Assembly (NCBI RefSeq): GCF_027533625.1
Contig: NZ_JAQAGZ010000013.1
Span: 62,001-126,000 of the forward strand
Length of the DNA stretch: 64,000 nucleotides
Direction of reading: 5' to 3'
Origin: Paenibacillus gyeongsangnamensis
Lineage (GTDB): Bacteria; Bacillota; Bacilli; Paenibacillales; NBRC-103111
The position numbers were made by a program, and so were the translations under genes. Positions 8,600 to 16,425 of this stretch are shown here, piece after piece. How positions within the stretch are numbered: the stretch's first letter is position 1; each line of letters opens with the position of its first letter. The notes under the pieces were generated by a model. The model did not search any database. It saw only the letters and a program-made list of their open reading frames with translations, and had not been told where the DNA came from.

Positions 8600-9826
8600 A
8601 TGAGTCGAAAATGGGTGGAGCAAGAAAGCCCGCTTTGGGTGGAAAAAGGGATTATAACCCGGGAGCAAGCGGACCGGATTCTGGATTTATATGAAGATCG
8701 AAAGCATGCCGTCGGACTGCTGCCGATCCTGGGCAGTATTCTGGTAGGGCTCGGCATTCTCAGCTTCGTCGCAGCGAACTGGCAGAGCATCCCCCAGCTG
8801 CTTCGGCTGGCGCTGATGATCATCGTCATGGCCGGCTTCTACGTAAGCGGCGAAACGGCCGTGCGCAGAGGCCACGGGAAGCTGGGGATCGCATTGATCG
8901 GTCTCGGTGTGGTCAGCTTCGGCGGCAGCATCGTGCTGATCGGCCAAATGTTCCATCTCGTGGCGTTTCATGCGGGCTCGTTCGTGCTGTGGGCTGTAGC
9001 CGGAGCGGCAGCAGCTTTTCTATACAGGAGCCGTTATTTGTACCTGATCAGCCTGATCCTGTTCAACGCGGCTCAAATCTACAGCGTTTCCCAATTTCAA
9101 ATGTTCAGCTATACGGCGTTCCTTCTGATGGTGCTGGCGCTCGGGTATTACGGCTGGAAATGGAGGAATACGCTGCTTGTATGGAGCTTCAGCTTAAGCT
9201 TTACGCTTCATGCGCTGCTCTGGGTGATCGCTCGGGATATAAAATTCATTTGGATGTTTATTCCGGCCATGGCGCTCTATGCGCTTGGAGATTGGCTGAA
9301 GGACCGGACAGGGGCTTATGCTCTGCAAATCCCGCCGCTGGCGGCGGCGTTCCTGTTCGGCATTTATCTGGTGATATTCCCGAGTGAGTGGAGCGCAAGG
9401 TTTCTGTCCGACCTCCGGGCGGAGCCGCTCTATTATATGGGGGCTCTGGCCATCCTGTTCGGCGTATCGCTGGCAGGCAAGCTGAGAACCGGTCGAGCCC
9501 CCGGGGCTTTCGAGTGGATTCTGCTGTTCCCGTTCCTGTACTTGCCCGGGGGGATCGAGCTTGCGTACCTGCTATCGCTGTTCCTGTTCTCGCTCTATGT
9601 GCTGTGGCGCGGCTACGCCGAGGAATGGCGGTTCAAAATCAACTTCGGGACGGTGCTGTTCATCACAAGCACGCTGGTAGCTTACGGCAAGCTGACCTGG
9701 GATTTTATGGACAAATCACTCTTCTTCATCATAGGCGGGCTGCTGCTGCTCAGCCTGAGCTGGTTCCTGAATCGGCGCAAGAAGCAATTTTTCTACGATG
9801 TAAAGGAGGAGACTCCTCATGATTGA
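8600..9826 (+). CDS. DUF2157 polytopic membrane protein
   Basis: A conserved membrane protein of the DUF2157 family, function unknown. The soluble N-terminus (about 35 residues, WVEKGIITREQADRILDLYE) is the family signature. About twelve hydrophobic helices follow, ending in a basic tail. AGAGGTGAGG upstream supports the ATG start. Its last codons overlap the next gene, a GDYXXLXY protein, by 8 bases. This pairing is common in bacteria and suggests the two form one membrane assembly. No enzymatic motif is visible. Confidence 0.85.
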   Translation: MSRKWVEQESPLWVEKGIITREQADRILDLYEDRKHAVGLLPILGSILVGLGILSFVAANWQSIPQLLRLALMIIVMAGFYVSGETAVRRGHGKLGIALIGLGVVSFGGSIVLIGQMFHLVAFHAGSFVLWAVAGAAAAFLYRSRYLYLISLILFNAAQIYSVSQFQMFSYTAFLLMVLALGYYGWKWRNTLLVWSFSLSFTLHALLWVIARDIKFIWMFIPAMALYALGDWLKDRTGAYALQIPPLAAAFLFGIYLVIFPSEWSARFLSDLRAEPLYYMGALAILFGVSLAGKLRTGRAPGAFEWILLFPFLYLPGGIELAYLLSLFLFSLYVLWRGYAEEWRFKINFGTVLFITSTLVAYGKLTWDFMDKSLFFIIGGLLLLSLSWFLNRRKKQFFYDVKEETPHD

Positions 9827-10367
9827 AAGAAACCCCGATCGATTCCTTAATCGGACTCGGCTGAAGACGGCGTTCGTTGCGGTGCAGGCGCTCGTGCTCG
9901 CGGGTCTCGCGTTATCTTACTATGCCGTCGGCTGGTTCGGGCAGGATGTGAAGCTGCGGACCGTGCCGGTGGACCCCCGCGATGTCCTGTATGGCGATTA
10001 TGTCACCTTGAGCTATGACATCAGCCGGCTGCAGCCTTCCTTGTGGAGGGATCAGACGGAGAAGGCGGAGCGTGGAAAGGCCATCTATGTCGTACTGGCT
10101 GCGGGCTCCGACGGATATGCCGCACCGGCGGCCGCCTATGGCTACAAGCCGTCGGCTCAGCCGGGGCAGGTCGTGCTCAAGGGGATCATCCGCTCCGTCT
10201 GGAGCGAGGGGATCTCCGTGGAATACGGTCTCGAGAAATATTACGTGCCTGAGGGCACGGGCAAAGATCTGGAGAAGAAAGCGAGCCGGCTCGCGGTACA
10301 TTTGAAGGTAGCCCCGTGGGGACAAGGGAAGATCGAAAGTCTGGAAGACCGGGAGCAGGGGAGCTGA
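9819..10367 (+). CDS. GDYXXLXY-domain membrane-anchored protein
   Basis: A small protein with one N-terminal transmembrane segment (residues 14-36) and an extracytoplasmic domain containing the diagnostic GDYVTLSYDIS motif of the GDYXXLXY family. AAGGAGG lies 9 bases before the ATG inside the end of the DUF2157 gene, so the two are translationally coupled. Function is unknown; the frequent co-occurrence with DUF2157 proteins suggests a shared complex. A terminator follows immediately. Confidence 0.85.
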   Translation: MIERNPDRFLNRTRLKTAFVAVQALVLAGLALSYYAVGWFGQDVKLRTVPVDPRDVLYGDYVTLSYDISRLQPSLWRDQTEKAERGKAIYVVLAAGSDGYAAPAAAYGYKPSAQPGQVVLKGIIRSVWSEGISVEYGLEKYYVPEGTGKDLEKKASRLAVHLKVAPWGQGKIESLEDREQGS

Positions 10368-10370
10368 GGC

Positions 10371-10403
10371 AAGAGCGCCGTTATGGGCGCTCTTGTCTTT
10401 TTT
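10371..10403 (+). terminator. Rho-independent terminator of the DUF2157 operon
   Basis: AAGAGCGCC / GGCGCTCTT 9-bp stem with a 6-nt loop, then GTCTTTTTT. A near-copy occurs at 10962 on the other side of the repeat array. Confidence 0.85.
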
Positions 10404-10465
10404 GCCCGGCGTTTTCTACAGCCTATCGAGCGATGGCCGGAGCTTCGGTAGTGTAGCCAGGCTCC

Positions 10466-10910
10466 ACAGTAACGAGCTTAGGTTCGCTCGATGTACCCGG
10501 AGGTTCACTATCACCCGGCAGCGCATGGTCAACACTCCGCTAGTGAACCAAGGTTCCTTTGTAAAGAACCTAGGTTCACTAGGGGCAGGGCGTCGGCCAT
10601 ATTGCGAGCGGTAGTGAACCATCGGGCGCTACTAATGAGCCTGGGTTCGCTCGATGTACCCGGAGGTTCACTATCACCCGGCAGCGTAAGGTCGACACCC
10701 CGCTAGTGAACCTAGGTTCCTTTGTAAAGAACCTTGGTTCACTTGGGGCAAGGCGTCGGCCATATTGCGAGCGGTAATGAACCATCGGGCGCTACCACCA
10801 GTGAGCCTGGGTTCGCTTGATGTACCCGGAGGTTCACTACAGCCTCTCACTTGGCGGCAGTCACTCCGGTAGTGAATCCAAGTTCCTTAGATATGAATCT
10901 GGATTCGCTA
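10466..10910. repeat. Array A: about 163-bp palindromic tandem repeat, roughly 2.5 units
   Basis: The same block recurs with starts at 10481, 10644 and 10810 (GGTTCGCTYGATGTACCC), a period of 163-166 bp. Each unit holds two imperfect palindromes whose ends read TAGTGAACC and GGTTCACTA. The best hairpin is 10540-10582: 17-bp arms with one mismatch around a 9-nt loop; it recurs at 10703-10745. A third, diverged copy near 10870-10910 has GAATCC on the left and GGATTC on the right, so pairing is kept by compensating changes. The array sits between two convergent genes and belongs to the same family as the array at 35.7-36.5 kb. No protein is encoded. Confidence 0.9.
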
Positions 10911-10961
10911 AAGTTTGGCAACCGGCCCTTTTCGGGTAGTCTTAGAGTTTCTCAACAGCTG

Positions 10962-10992
10962 AAGAGCGTCCGTTAAGGGCGCTCTTGTTTTT
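10962..10992 (+). terminator. Second, duplicated terminator beyond array A
   Basis: AAGAGCGTCC / GGGCGCTCTT stem (one G-U pair) followed by GTTTTT. Sequence and flank (AGCTGA) resemble the terminator at 10371, so the array is bracketed by two related terminators. Confidence 0.75.
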
Positions 10993-11093
10993 GCTTAGTC
11001 CGCATCGGAAGCTGCGGTAGGCGAGAATTTGTCTTAAGGCGAGCTAAGAGGAGAAACCGGGCTGCCGGTATCACGCCCTGTCACCGATGACGT

Positions 11094-11975
11094 TTAGCGC
11101 TCTACCGCGACATGCTTCAGCTTATCCGGATTGTTGACGATATAGATGCGGTGGATTCGCTCCCCGGCGAATTCGAATAAAGTAACGTTTTGCAGGCCGC
11201 TCGGCCGGAGGACGGCAATGCTGGGCATCCCGTTGAAAACGCCCGGAATCATGCGGGTACCGGCTTCGCGTTTTCGCGTGATGCCATGCAGGAACGCCGC
11301 GACGCGCTCCGCCGAAACGATGGGGAAGAGTGCAGCGCGAACCTTGCCGCCTCCGTCGGAATAGAGGACGGCATCCTCCGAAAGTACCTGCAGCATCTCC
11401 GCCATGTCGCCAGTCTGAACGGCCTGCAGGAAACCGTGCAGCAAGGGCTGCAGAGCCGGAAGCTCCTCCGGAGCGGGACCCGATGGGCGAGCGTGCAGCT
11501 TGCTCTTTAGACGGCTGTAGGTTTTGCGGCAGGCGGCTTCATTTTTGTCGAGGATGTCTGCGATGTCTTTGTAATCGTAATCGAACGCTTCGCGGAGAAT
11601 GAAGATCGCCCGTTCCACCGGGTTGAGCTGCTCATACAAGAGCAGCATGGCGAAGGAAATATCGTCCCGCCGCTCGGCATGCAGCGCCGGGTCATCCGCC
11701 CGATCGCTGACGACGGGCTCGGGAAGCCACGGCCCCGTATACATTTCCCGCTGCTTGCGGGCGGAACGCAAATCGTCGATGCAGCGGTTGGTGACCATTT
11801 TGCAGAGAAAAGCCTTCGGGTTCTGGATCTCCGCTTCACTCAGACGATGAACGGCCGCAAAAGTATCTTGCACGATATCTTCCGCTTCCGAGACCGTCCC
11901 GAGCATACGGTATGCTATAGAGAACAGCAGCGGTTTGTATTCTGCATACCAGGCTTCCAGTCGTACGGATTCCAT
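11094..11975 (-). CDS. ECF41-family sigma factor with C-terminal SnoaL-like domain (SigJ type)
   Basis: This sigma-70 family ECF factor directs RNA polymerase to its own regulon. Region 2 (YRMLGTVSEAEDIVQDTF) and region 4 are followed by a long C-terminal SnoaL-like extension of about 120 residues that acts in this family as a fused regulatory domain in place of an anti-sigma factor. The GPWLPEP motif between regions 2 and 4 and DGGGK in the extension are ECF41 hallmarks. A perfect ECF41 promoter lies 64-90 bases upstream, implying autoregulation. The usual ECF41 partner gene (a carboxymuconolactone decarboxylase-like, oxidoreductase or epimerase protein) is not adjacent. Confidence 0.9.
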   Translation of the reverse strand: MESVRLEAWYAEYKPLLFSIAYRMLGTVSEAEDIVQDTFAAVHRLSEAEIQNPKAFLCKMVTNRCIDDLRSARKQREMYTGPWLPEPVVSDRADDPALHAERRDDISFAMLLLYEQLNPVERAIFILREAFDYDYKDIADILDKNEAACRKTYSRLKSKLHARPSGPAPEELPALQPLLHGFLQAVQTGDMAEMLQVLSEDAVLYSDGGGKVRAALFPIVSAERVAAFLHGITRKREAGTRMIPGVFNGMPSIAVLRPSGLQNVTLFEFAGERIHRIYIVNNPDKLKHVAVER

Positions 11976-12038
11976 GATATGGATCGCTCCTTTAAGTTAG
12001 TTTAACTCATACAAGGCCGATATGCCCCAAACAGATAT

Positions 12039-12065
12039 GACGGGCAACCGCGGCATTCTGTGACA
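12039..12065 (-). promoter_or_regulatory. ECF41-type promoter of the sigma factor gene
   Basis: On the minus strand, TGTCACA (-35, bases 12059-12065) is followed by exactly 16 bases and CGTC (-10, bases 12039-12042). This is the consensus published for ECF41 sigma factors and points at the ECF41 gene starting at 11975. Confidence 0.85.
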
Positions 12066-12129
12066 TGGGATTATTGTAGCATGCGGCGGGTGAAGGAAAA
12101 AGCAGGGAATTGGTACGAAGATTTCCAGA

Positions 12130-12171
12130 AATTGGTAGGTATTGATCAGGAATTGGTAGGTATTGATCAGG
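12130..12171. repeat. Perfect 21-bp tandem duplication
   Basis: Two adjacent identical 21-bp units (AATTGGTAGGTATTGATCAGG minus its last base here) start at 12130 and 12151, directly before the 11-bp array. Confidence 0.85.
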
Positions 12172-12395
12172 AGTTGGAGATTGCGCAGGAGTTGGACAAA
12201 AGTTGAGCAGAAGTTACACGGATATTACTGAAGAGTAAAGCAAGAGTTGTAGAAGAGTTGCTCAGAAGTTGCGCAGGAGTTGCGCAGGAATTGCTCAGGA
12301 GTTGCTCAGTAGTTGTACGGGAGTTGCGCAGTAGTAGTACAGGGGTAGCTCAGAAGTTGCTCAGAAGTTGCTCAGGAATGCTCAAGAGTTGCGCA
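12168..12395. repeat. 11-bp tandem repeat array (consensus AGTTGCTCAGG)
   Basis: About 13 clear units of AGTTGYKCAGR lie between 12252 and 12395, with more degenerate units back to about 12168. The period is 11 bp, close to one turn of the DNA helix, and is not a multiple of three, so this is not a repeated peptide. It ends about 70 bases upstream of lipL. Nothing else is visible in the 11976-12463 intergenic region apart from the ECF41 promoter and the 21-bp duplication. Confidence 0.85.
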
Positions 12396-12463
12396 GCAAG
12401 CCGCCGCTCTATAGAATAAGCTGATAGATGAATTCGGATAAACGTTGAGAGGGGGGCCCTACG

Positions 12464-13303
12464 ATGCATGCAGAAATATTCCCGCCGGAGACGCTGCTGC
12501 TGGACCGGATGGCGGGGACGGATGAAGCGGATGTGCTGTATCCGTTCGCGCTGGAGGAGCTGCTGTGCCGGTATATCGGGGAGGGCGGACCGCCGATTGT
12601 GCATTTGTGGCGGCATCCGCGGGCGCTGGTGATGGGACTCAGGGACAGCCGGCTGCCGGGGGCGGCCGCGGCAAAGCGATGGCTGGAGGAGCAGGGCTAC
12701 GCGGTCGGCGTGCGCAATTCCGGTGGCGCGGCGGTCCCGCTCGACTTCGGCGTCGTGAACGTAACGCTGATGCTGCCCATCCGGCGGGGCCCGGGGATCG
12801 GCTTCCGCGATGATTTCGAGCGGATGTACTTGTTTATCAGCGAAGCGTTGAAAGAAACGGGCATGGCCGTAGATAAAGGAGAGATCCAGGGTGCCTTCTG
12901 CCCGGGCGATTTCGACCTGAGCATCGGCGGCCGTAAATTTTGCGGTATCGCGCAGCGGCGACAGGCGAAGGCGTTTGCCATACAGGCTTTCGTCATCACC
13001 GAAGGCAATGGTAAGGAGAAAGCGGATCTAGCACGGCAGTTCTACGACATTGCGGCGGAGGGAGCGGACGAGCGCTCCGATCATCCCCGCGTATCATCGG
13101 ACAGCATGGCGAGTCTCGAGGAGCTGACCGGGCTGCAAGGAGGTGCCGCGGCCTTTGCCGATGCGGTGAAACGGGTAGTCCGCGAAGGGCAGGCCGGAAG
13201 CGGGAGCGGCACAAACCGTTCCATCTGGCTCCCAGGCCGCGAAGAGGTGCGCGCCATGGCGGAGCAGCTTCGCCAGCGCTATGGAATTAAAGAAACGATT
13301 TAA
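12464..13303 (+). CDS. lipL: Octanoyl-[GcvH]:protein N-octanoyltransferase LipL
   Basis: LipL moves an octanoyl or lipoyl group from GcvH to the E2 subunits of 2-oxoacid dehydrogenases by a cysteine thioester relay. The biotin/lipoate-ligase fold is evident from HLWRHPRALVMG and VRNSGGAAVPLDFGVVN. The catalytic cysteine lies in GAFCPGDFDLSIGGRKF (near residue 146), followed by the GIAQRRQAKA signature. Length (279 aa) matches Bacillus LipL. AGAGGGGGG precedes the ATG by 7 bases. The gene lies 1 kb before pdhABCD, whose PdhC lipoyl domain would be a direct substrate. The 3' end overlaps the convergent esterase gene by 17 bases. LipM is the main alternative, but the cysteine context favours LipL. 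Confidence 0.85.
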   Translation: MHAEIFPPETLLLDRMAGTDEADVLYPFALEELLCRYIGEGGPPIVHLWRHPRALVMGLRDSRLPGAAAAKRWLEEQGYAVGVRNSGGAAVPLDFGVVNVTLMLPIRRGPGIGFRDDFERMYLFISEALKETGMAVDKGEIQGAFCPGDFDLSIGGRKFCGIAQRRQAKAFAIQAFVITEGNGKEKADLARQFYDIAAEGADERSDHPRVSSDSMASLEELTGLQGGAAAFADAVKRVVREGQAGSGSGTNRSIWLPGREEVRAMAEQLRQRYGIKETI

Positions 13304-14012
13304 GCATCCCCGGAAGCTCCTGCTGCCAGAAGCCCCACAGGTGCTTGCCCGGCTTTTCCTCATACACGAGCGCGCAGCTTCTCGCTTCGAGAAGCTTTTT
13401 GGCGTTCCGGTTCGCTTCCAGAAAGTCGAAGGTGCCCCGTTCCGTCCTCACTTCGGTCTCCTCGGTTCCGATCAGCATCCGCAGCTTCAGCCAGGACAAA
13501 TCGCTCTCCGCGGCGATCCGCTCCTGCGTCTCTTTCAAAAATGCCCCGGACAAGGATATAACTTGGGGAAAAAGGCTAGGATAATCTAAGGCAAGGTGCA
13601 GCGAGACGGTGCCTCCGAGCGAGTCTCCCGCAAGGATGCGCTCGTCCCGCGTATCGCGCACCGGATAGCGCTCCTCGACGAAAGGGAGCAGCTCCTCCGC
13701 AAAGAACCGGCAGTAACCGGCGAAGAGGTCTCCCTCAGGAGCGTATTCGCTGGTGCGCACGCTTTTGTCCACATCGACTCCCACGATAATGGCCGGCTGC
13801 ACGTCCTCGTCGAAAATAAGCCGGTTCATCGTCGTGGCGATCCGGCCGAAATTGAAGAAATCTTCGCCGTCCTGGCAATAAATGACGGGGTACGAGAGCA
13901 CCTCGTTATAGCCCGGCGGAAGGCAAATGCGAATCGGCCGCGACTCGCTAAGGTAAGCGGTGGGAACCAGTTCCTTCACGATTGTTCTTTTGTAATAAAT
14001 GGCGTCGTCCAT
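13287..14012 (-). CDS. Esterase D/enterochelin-esterase-like alpha/beta hydrolase
   Basis: A cytoplasmic serine hydrolase of the putative esterase family (YbbA/IroE-like). The nucleophile elbow is GDSLGG near residue 121; an aspartate/glutamate-rich GTEETEV segment and the terminal KHLWGFW supply the remaining triad residues. The N-terminus RPIRICLPPGYNE resembles the start of the family fold. No signal peptide is seen. GGGAGG 7 bases upstream supports the ATG. It is convergent with lipL and overlaps it by 17 bases. The substrate is unknown; siderophore ester or S-formylglutathione hydrolysis are possible but unsupported. Confidence 0.75.
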   Translation of the reverse strand: MDDAIYYKRTIVKELVPTAYLSESRPIRICLPPGYNEVLSYPVIYCQDGEDFFNFGRIATTMNRLIFDEDVQPAIIVGVDVDKSVRTSEYAPEGDLFAGYCRFFAEELLPFVEERYPVRDTRDERILAGDSLGGTVSLHLALDYPSLFPQVISLSGAFLKETQERIAAESDLSWLKLRMLIGTEETEVRTERGTFDFLEANRNAKKLLEARSCALVYEEKPGKHLWGFWQQELPGMLKSFL

Positions 14013-14130
14013 GGCGAATCCTCCCGTTGTATTATAATAGTTTTATGAATTTTATTAATCTGTATTATATATTTTGTTCAACTGTTACATACATCAATTA
14101 TGACAAAACTCACATTTTTAAAGCAAGTTC

Positions 14131-14160
14131 TTGTGCTATTCACAAAAACAGAGTTATAAT
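14131..14160 (+). promoter_or_regulatory. Candidate sigma-A promoter of pdhABCD
   Basis: TTGTGC, an 18-base spacer and a perfect TATAAT at 14155-14160. The -35 overlaps a small dyad (TTGTG-N5-CACAA), a possible regulator site. Transcription would run through the dispersed element at 14189-14292 before reaching pdhA. Confidence 0.6.
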
Positions 14161-14188
14161 ACTACTATAACAGAAACCTTCATTTTTC

Positions 14189-14292
14189 GTTGGCAAGAAT
14201 TTATAAGTTATTCGTAACTTATAGCTTCCCATCAACTTTGATAAACGCGCTGGTCCTTGTAAGACAAGGACAGCGTAGCGGTTTATCCTGGG
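14189..14292 (+). repeat. Dispersed two-hairpin element, copy 1 (pdhA leader)
   Basis: First of four copies of an element of about 100 nt. It contains hairpin 1 (TATAAGTT / AACTTATA, inside GTTGRT / ATCAAC) and hairpin 2 (GATAAACG / CGGTTTATC with inner GTCCTTG / CAAGGAC). It follows ATTTTT and lies wholly in the presumed pdhA 5' untranslated region. Confidence 0.85.
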
Positions 14293-14334
14293 ACATTTGA
14301 AATTCAACCAAACTATTCTTGAGGTGACTATTAC

Positions 14335-15405
14335 ATGAGCAAGCCGTATGAAGTGGCTGTCCAGGAAGTGCAGCCTTTGTCCGTACTGGCGACGGACGGC
14401 ACGGTGGTCAACGCCGAAGCGATGCCGAACCTGTCTGACGAACAACTGAAAGAACTGATGCGCCGCATGGTATTTACCCGTACTTGGGACCAGCGCGCCG
14501 TGAACTTGACCCGCCAAGGCCGCCTCGGTTTCTATGCGCCGGTATCCGGTCAGGAAGCTTCGATGGTCGGCAGCGAGTTCGCTTTGAATAAAGACGATTT
14601 CATCTGCCCGGGCTACCGCGACATGCCGCAAATCGTATGGCACGGCCTGCCGATGTACCAGGCGTTCCTGTATTCCCGCGGCCATCAGCACGGCGGTCAA
14701 ATTCCCGAAGGCGTGAACGTCCTTATGCCGCAAATCATCATCGGCGCGCAAATTCTGCATGCGATGGGCGTTGCCATGGCGTTCAAGAAAAAAGGCGAGA
14801 AGCGCGTAGCGATCACCTATACGGGTGACGGCGGCTCCTCCGAGGGCGACTTCTACGAAGGCCTGAACTTCGCGGGCGCGTTCAAGCTTCCGGCGATTTT
14901 CGTCGTGCAGAACAACGGCTATGCCATCACGACGCCGTTCTCGAAGCAAACGGGCGCTATGTCGGTTGCCCATAAAGCGGTGGCAGCCGGGATCAAAGGC
15001 GTGCAAGTGGACGGCATGGACGTGCTTGCTGTCGTGAAAGCCGTTCAAGATGCTGCAGAGCGCGGACGTAACGGCGAAGGCGCGACGCTGATCGAAGCGA
15101 TCACTTACCGCTTCCTGCCGCACTCGATGTCCGGGGACGACCCTTCCAAATACCGTACCAAAGAAGAAACGGCTGAATGGGAGCAAAAGGATCCGTTGCA
15201 CCGCTTCCGCGAGTTCCTCGTGAAGAAAGGCCTCTGGTCCGAAGAGGAAGAAGCGGCGGTCGTGGAAGATGCGAAGAACACGGTGACCGAGCAAATCAAG
15301 AAGGCCGAGCAAACGGAGAAAATGACCGTTCCGGGCCTTATCGACAGCATGTTCGAAACGACGCCGAAGCATCTTGAAGAGCAAAAAGCGGATTACTTGG
15401 CATAA
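14335..15405 (+). CDS. pdhA: Pyruvate dehydrogenase E1 component, alpha subunit
   Basis: PdhA pairs with PdhB to form the thiamine-diphosphate-dependent E1 enzyme that decarboxylates pyruvate and acetylates the lipoyl group of PdhC. The ThDP/magnesium motif is intact: GDGGSSEGDFYE through VVQNN (near residues 165-195). The HSMSGDDPSKYR phosphorylation-loop region is also present. Length (356 aa) fits Bacillus PdhA. GAGGTGA lies 8 bases before the ATG. It is the first gene of pdhABCD, with 18 bases to pdhB. The leader carries the dispersed hairpin element, an unusual feature for a central metabolic operon. Confidence 0.95.
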   Translation: MSKPYEVAVQEVQPLSVLATDGTVVNAEAMPNLSDEQLKELMRRMVFTRTWDQRAVNLTRQGRLGFYAPVSGQEASMVGSEFALNKDDFICPGYRDMPQIVWHGLPMYQAFLYSRGHQHGGQIPEGVNVLMPQIIIGAQILHAMGVAMAFKKKGEKRVAITYTGDGGSSEGDFYEGLNFAGAFKLPAIFVVQNNGYAITTPFSKQTGAMSVAHKAVAAGIKGVQVDGMDVLAVVKAVQDAAERGRNGEGATLIEAITYRFLPHSMSGDDPSKYRTKEETAEWEQKDPLHRFREFLVKKGLWSEEEEAAVVEDAKNTVTEQIKKAEQTEKMTVPGLIDSMFETTPKHLEEQKADYLA

Positions 15406-15423
15406 GGGGAGGAGAATTCAGCC

Positions 15424-16404
15424 ATGGCTCAAATGACAATGATTCAAGCGATAAAGGACGCGATGCGCGTCGAGCTTCAGCGTGATCCGAACGTGGTAAT
15501 ATTCGGGGAAGACGTAGGTAAGGTAGGGGGCGTATTCCGCGCCACCGAAGGCCTGCAGGCGGAATTCGGGGAAGAACGCGTATTCGATACGCCGCTGGCG
15601 GAATCCGCAATCGGCGGTATGGCCGTAGGGATGGCGACGCAAGGCTTCCGTCCGATCATGGAAATTCAGTTCGTCGGCTTCATTTTTGAAGCGTTGGACC
15701 AAATCGCGGTGCAGGCTGCACGCTTGCGCTACCGTTCCGGCGGCCGCTACAATGCGCCAATCACGATCCGTACGCCGTTCGGCGGCGGGGTAAAAGCAGC
15801 CGAGCTGCACACCGACTCGCTCGAAGGCCTGCTCGTGCAAACGCCGGGGATTAAAGTGGTCGTCCCTTCAAATCCGTACGATGCAAAAGGCCTGCTCATT
15901 TCCGCGATCCGCGACAATGACCCTGTCTTTTTCATGGAGCACCTGAACCTGTACCGTTCGTTCCGGGCGGAAGTGCCGGAAGGCGAGTATACGGTGCCGA
16001 TCGGAAAAGCGAACGTCGTTCGCGAAGGCTCCGACGCCACGATCATCACTTACGGCGCGATGGTTCATACGTCGCTCAAGGCCGCTGAAGAAATCGAGAA
16101 AGCCCGCGGCGCGAAAGTCGAAGTCATCGACCTGCGCACGCTGATGCCGCTCGACATCGACACCATTGTCGAATCCATCAAGAAAACGAACCGCGCCATC
16201 GTCGTGCAGGAAGCGCAGAAGACAACGGGTATCGCTGCGGAAGTGATCGCGCAAATCAATGAGAAAGCGATTCTGCATCTGGAAGCGCCTGTGCTTCGCG
16301 TAGCTCCGCCGGATACGGTATATCCGTTTGCTCAAGTGGAAGATCAATGGCTGCCTAATCCTGCGCGCATCGTAGCGGGACTCAATCAAGTACTGGATTT
16401 CTAA
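15424..16404 (+). CDS. pdhB: Pyruvate dehydrogenase E1 component, beta subunit
   Basis: The beta subunit of the E1 heterotetramer. The N-terminus MAQMTMIQAIKDAMRVEL and the GEDVGKVGGVFRATEGL segment are the family's ThDP-binding region. QFVGFIFEALDQI and the terminal transketolase C domain (VIDLRTLMPLDIDT, VVQEAQKTTG) are typical. Length of 326 aa is as expected. GGGGAGGAG precedes the ATG. It is the second gene of the pdh operon. Confidence 0.95.
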   Translation: MAQMTMIQAIKDAMRVELQRDPNVVIFGEDVGKVGGVFRATEGLQAEFGEERVFDTPLAESAIGGMAVGMATQGFRPIMEIQFVGFIFEALDQIAVQAARLRYRSGGRYNAPITIRTPFGGGVKAAELHTDSLEGLLVQTPGIKVVVPSNPYDAKGLLISAIRDNDPVFFMEHLNLYRSFRAEVPEGEYTVPIGKANVVREGSDATIITYGAMVHTSLKAAEEIEKARGAKVEVIDLRTLMPLDIDTIVESIKKTNRAIVVQEAQKTTGIAAEVIAQINEKAILHLEAPVLRVAPPDTVYPFAQVEDQWLPNPARIVAGLNQVLDF

Positions 16405-16425
16405 TTCGAGGGACGGTGAGAAGCG

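Noticed and set aside
10466..10910. CRISPR array
   Set aside because: Units are about 163 bp with internal hairpins, spacers are not unique 30-40-mers, and no cas genes are present. The same applies to 35.7-36.5 kb.
12350..12616. 88-codon minus-strand frame before lipL
   Set aside because: It arises from the 11-bp array and the antisense of lipL and has no ribosome binding site.
14131..14150. Rex-type operator in the pdhA promoter
   Set aside because: The dyad TTGTG-N5-CACAA is shorter than the Rex consensus (TTGTGAA-N4-TTCACAA), so the match is not convincing.
14140..15384. Long minus-strand open frame opposite pdhA (also 15868-17127 and 17842-19152 opposite pdhB-D)
   Set aside because: These are antisense shadows of high-GC genes: no ribosome sites, no family resemblance, and the plus strand encodes complete enzymes.
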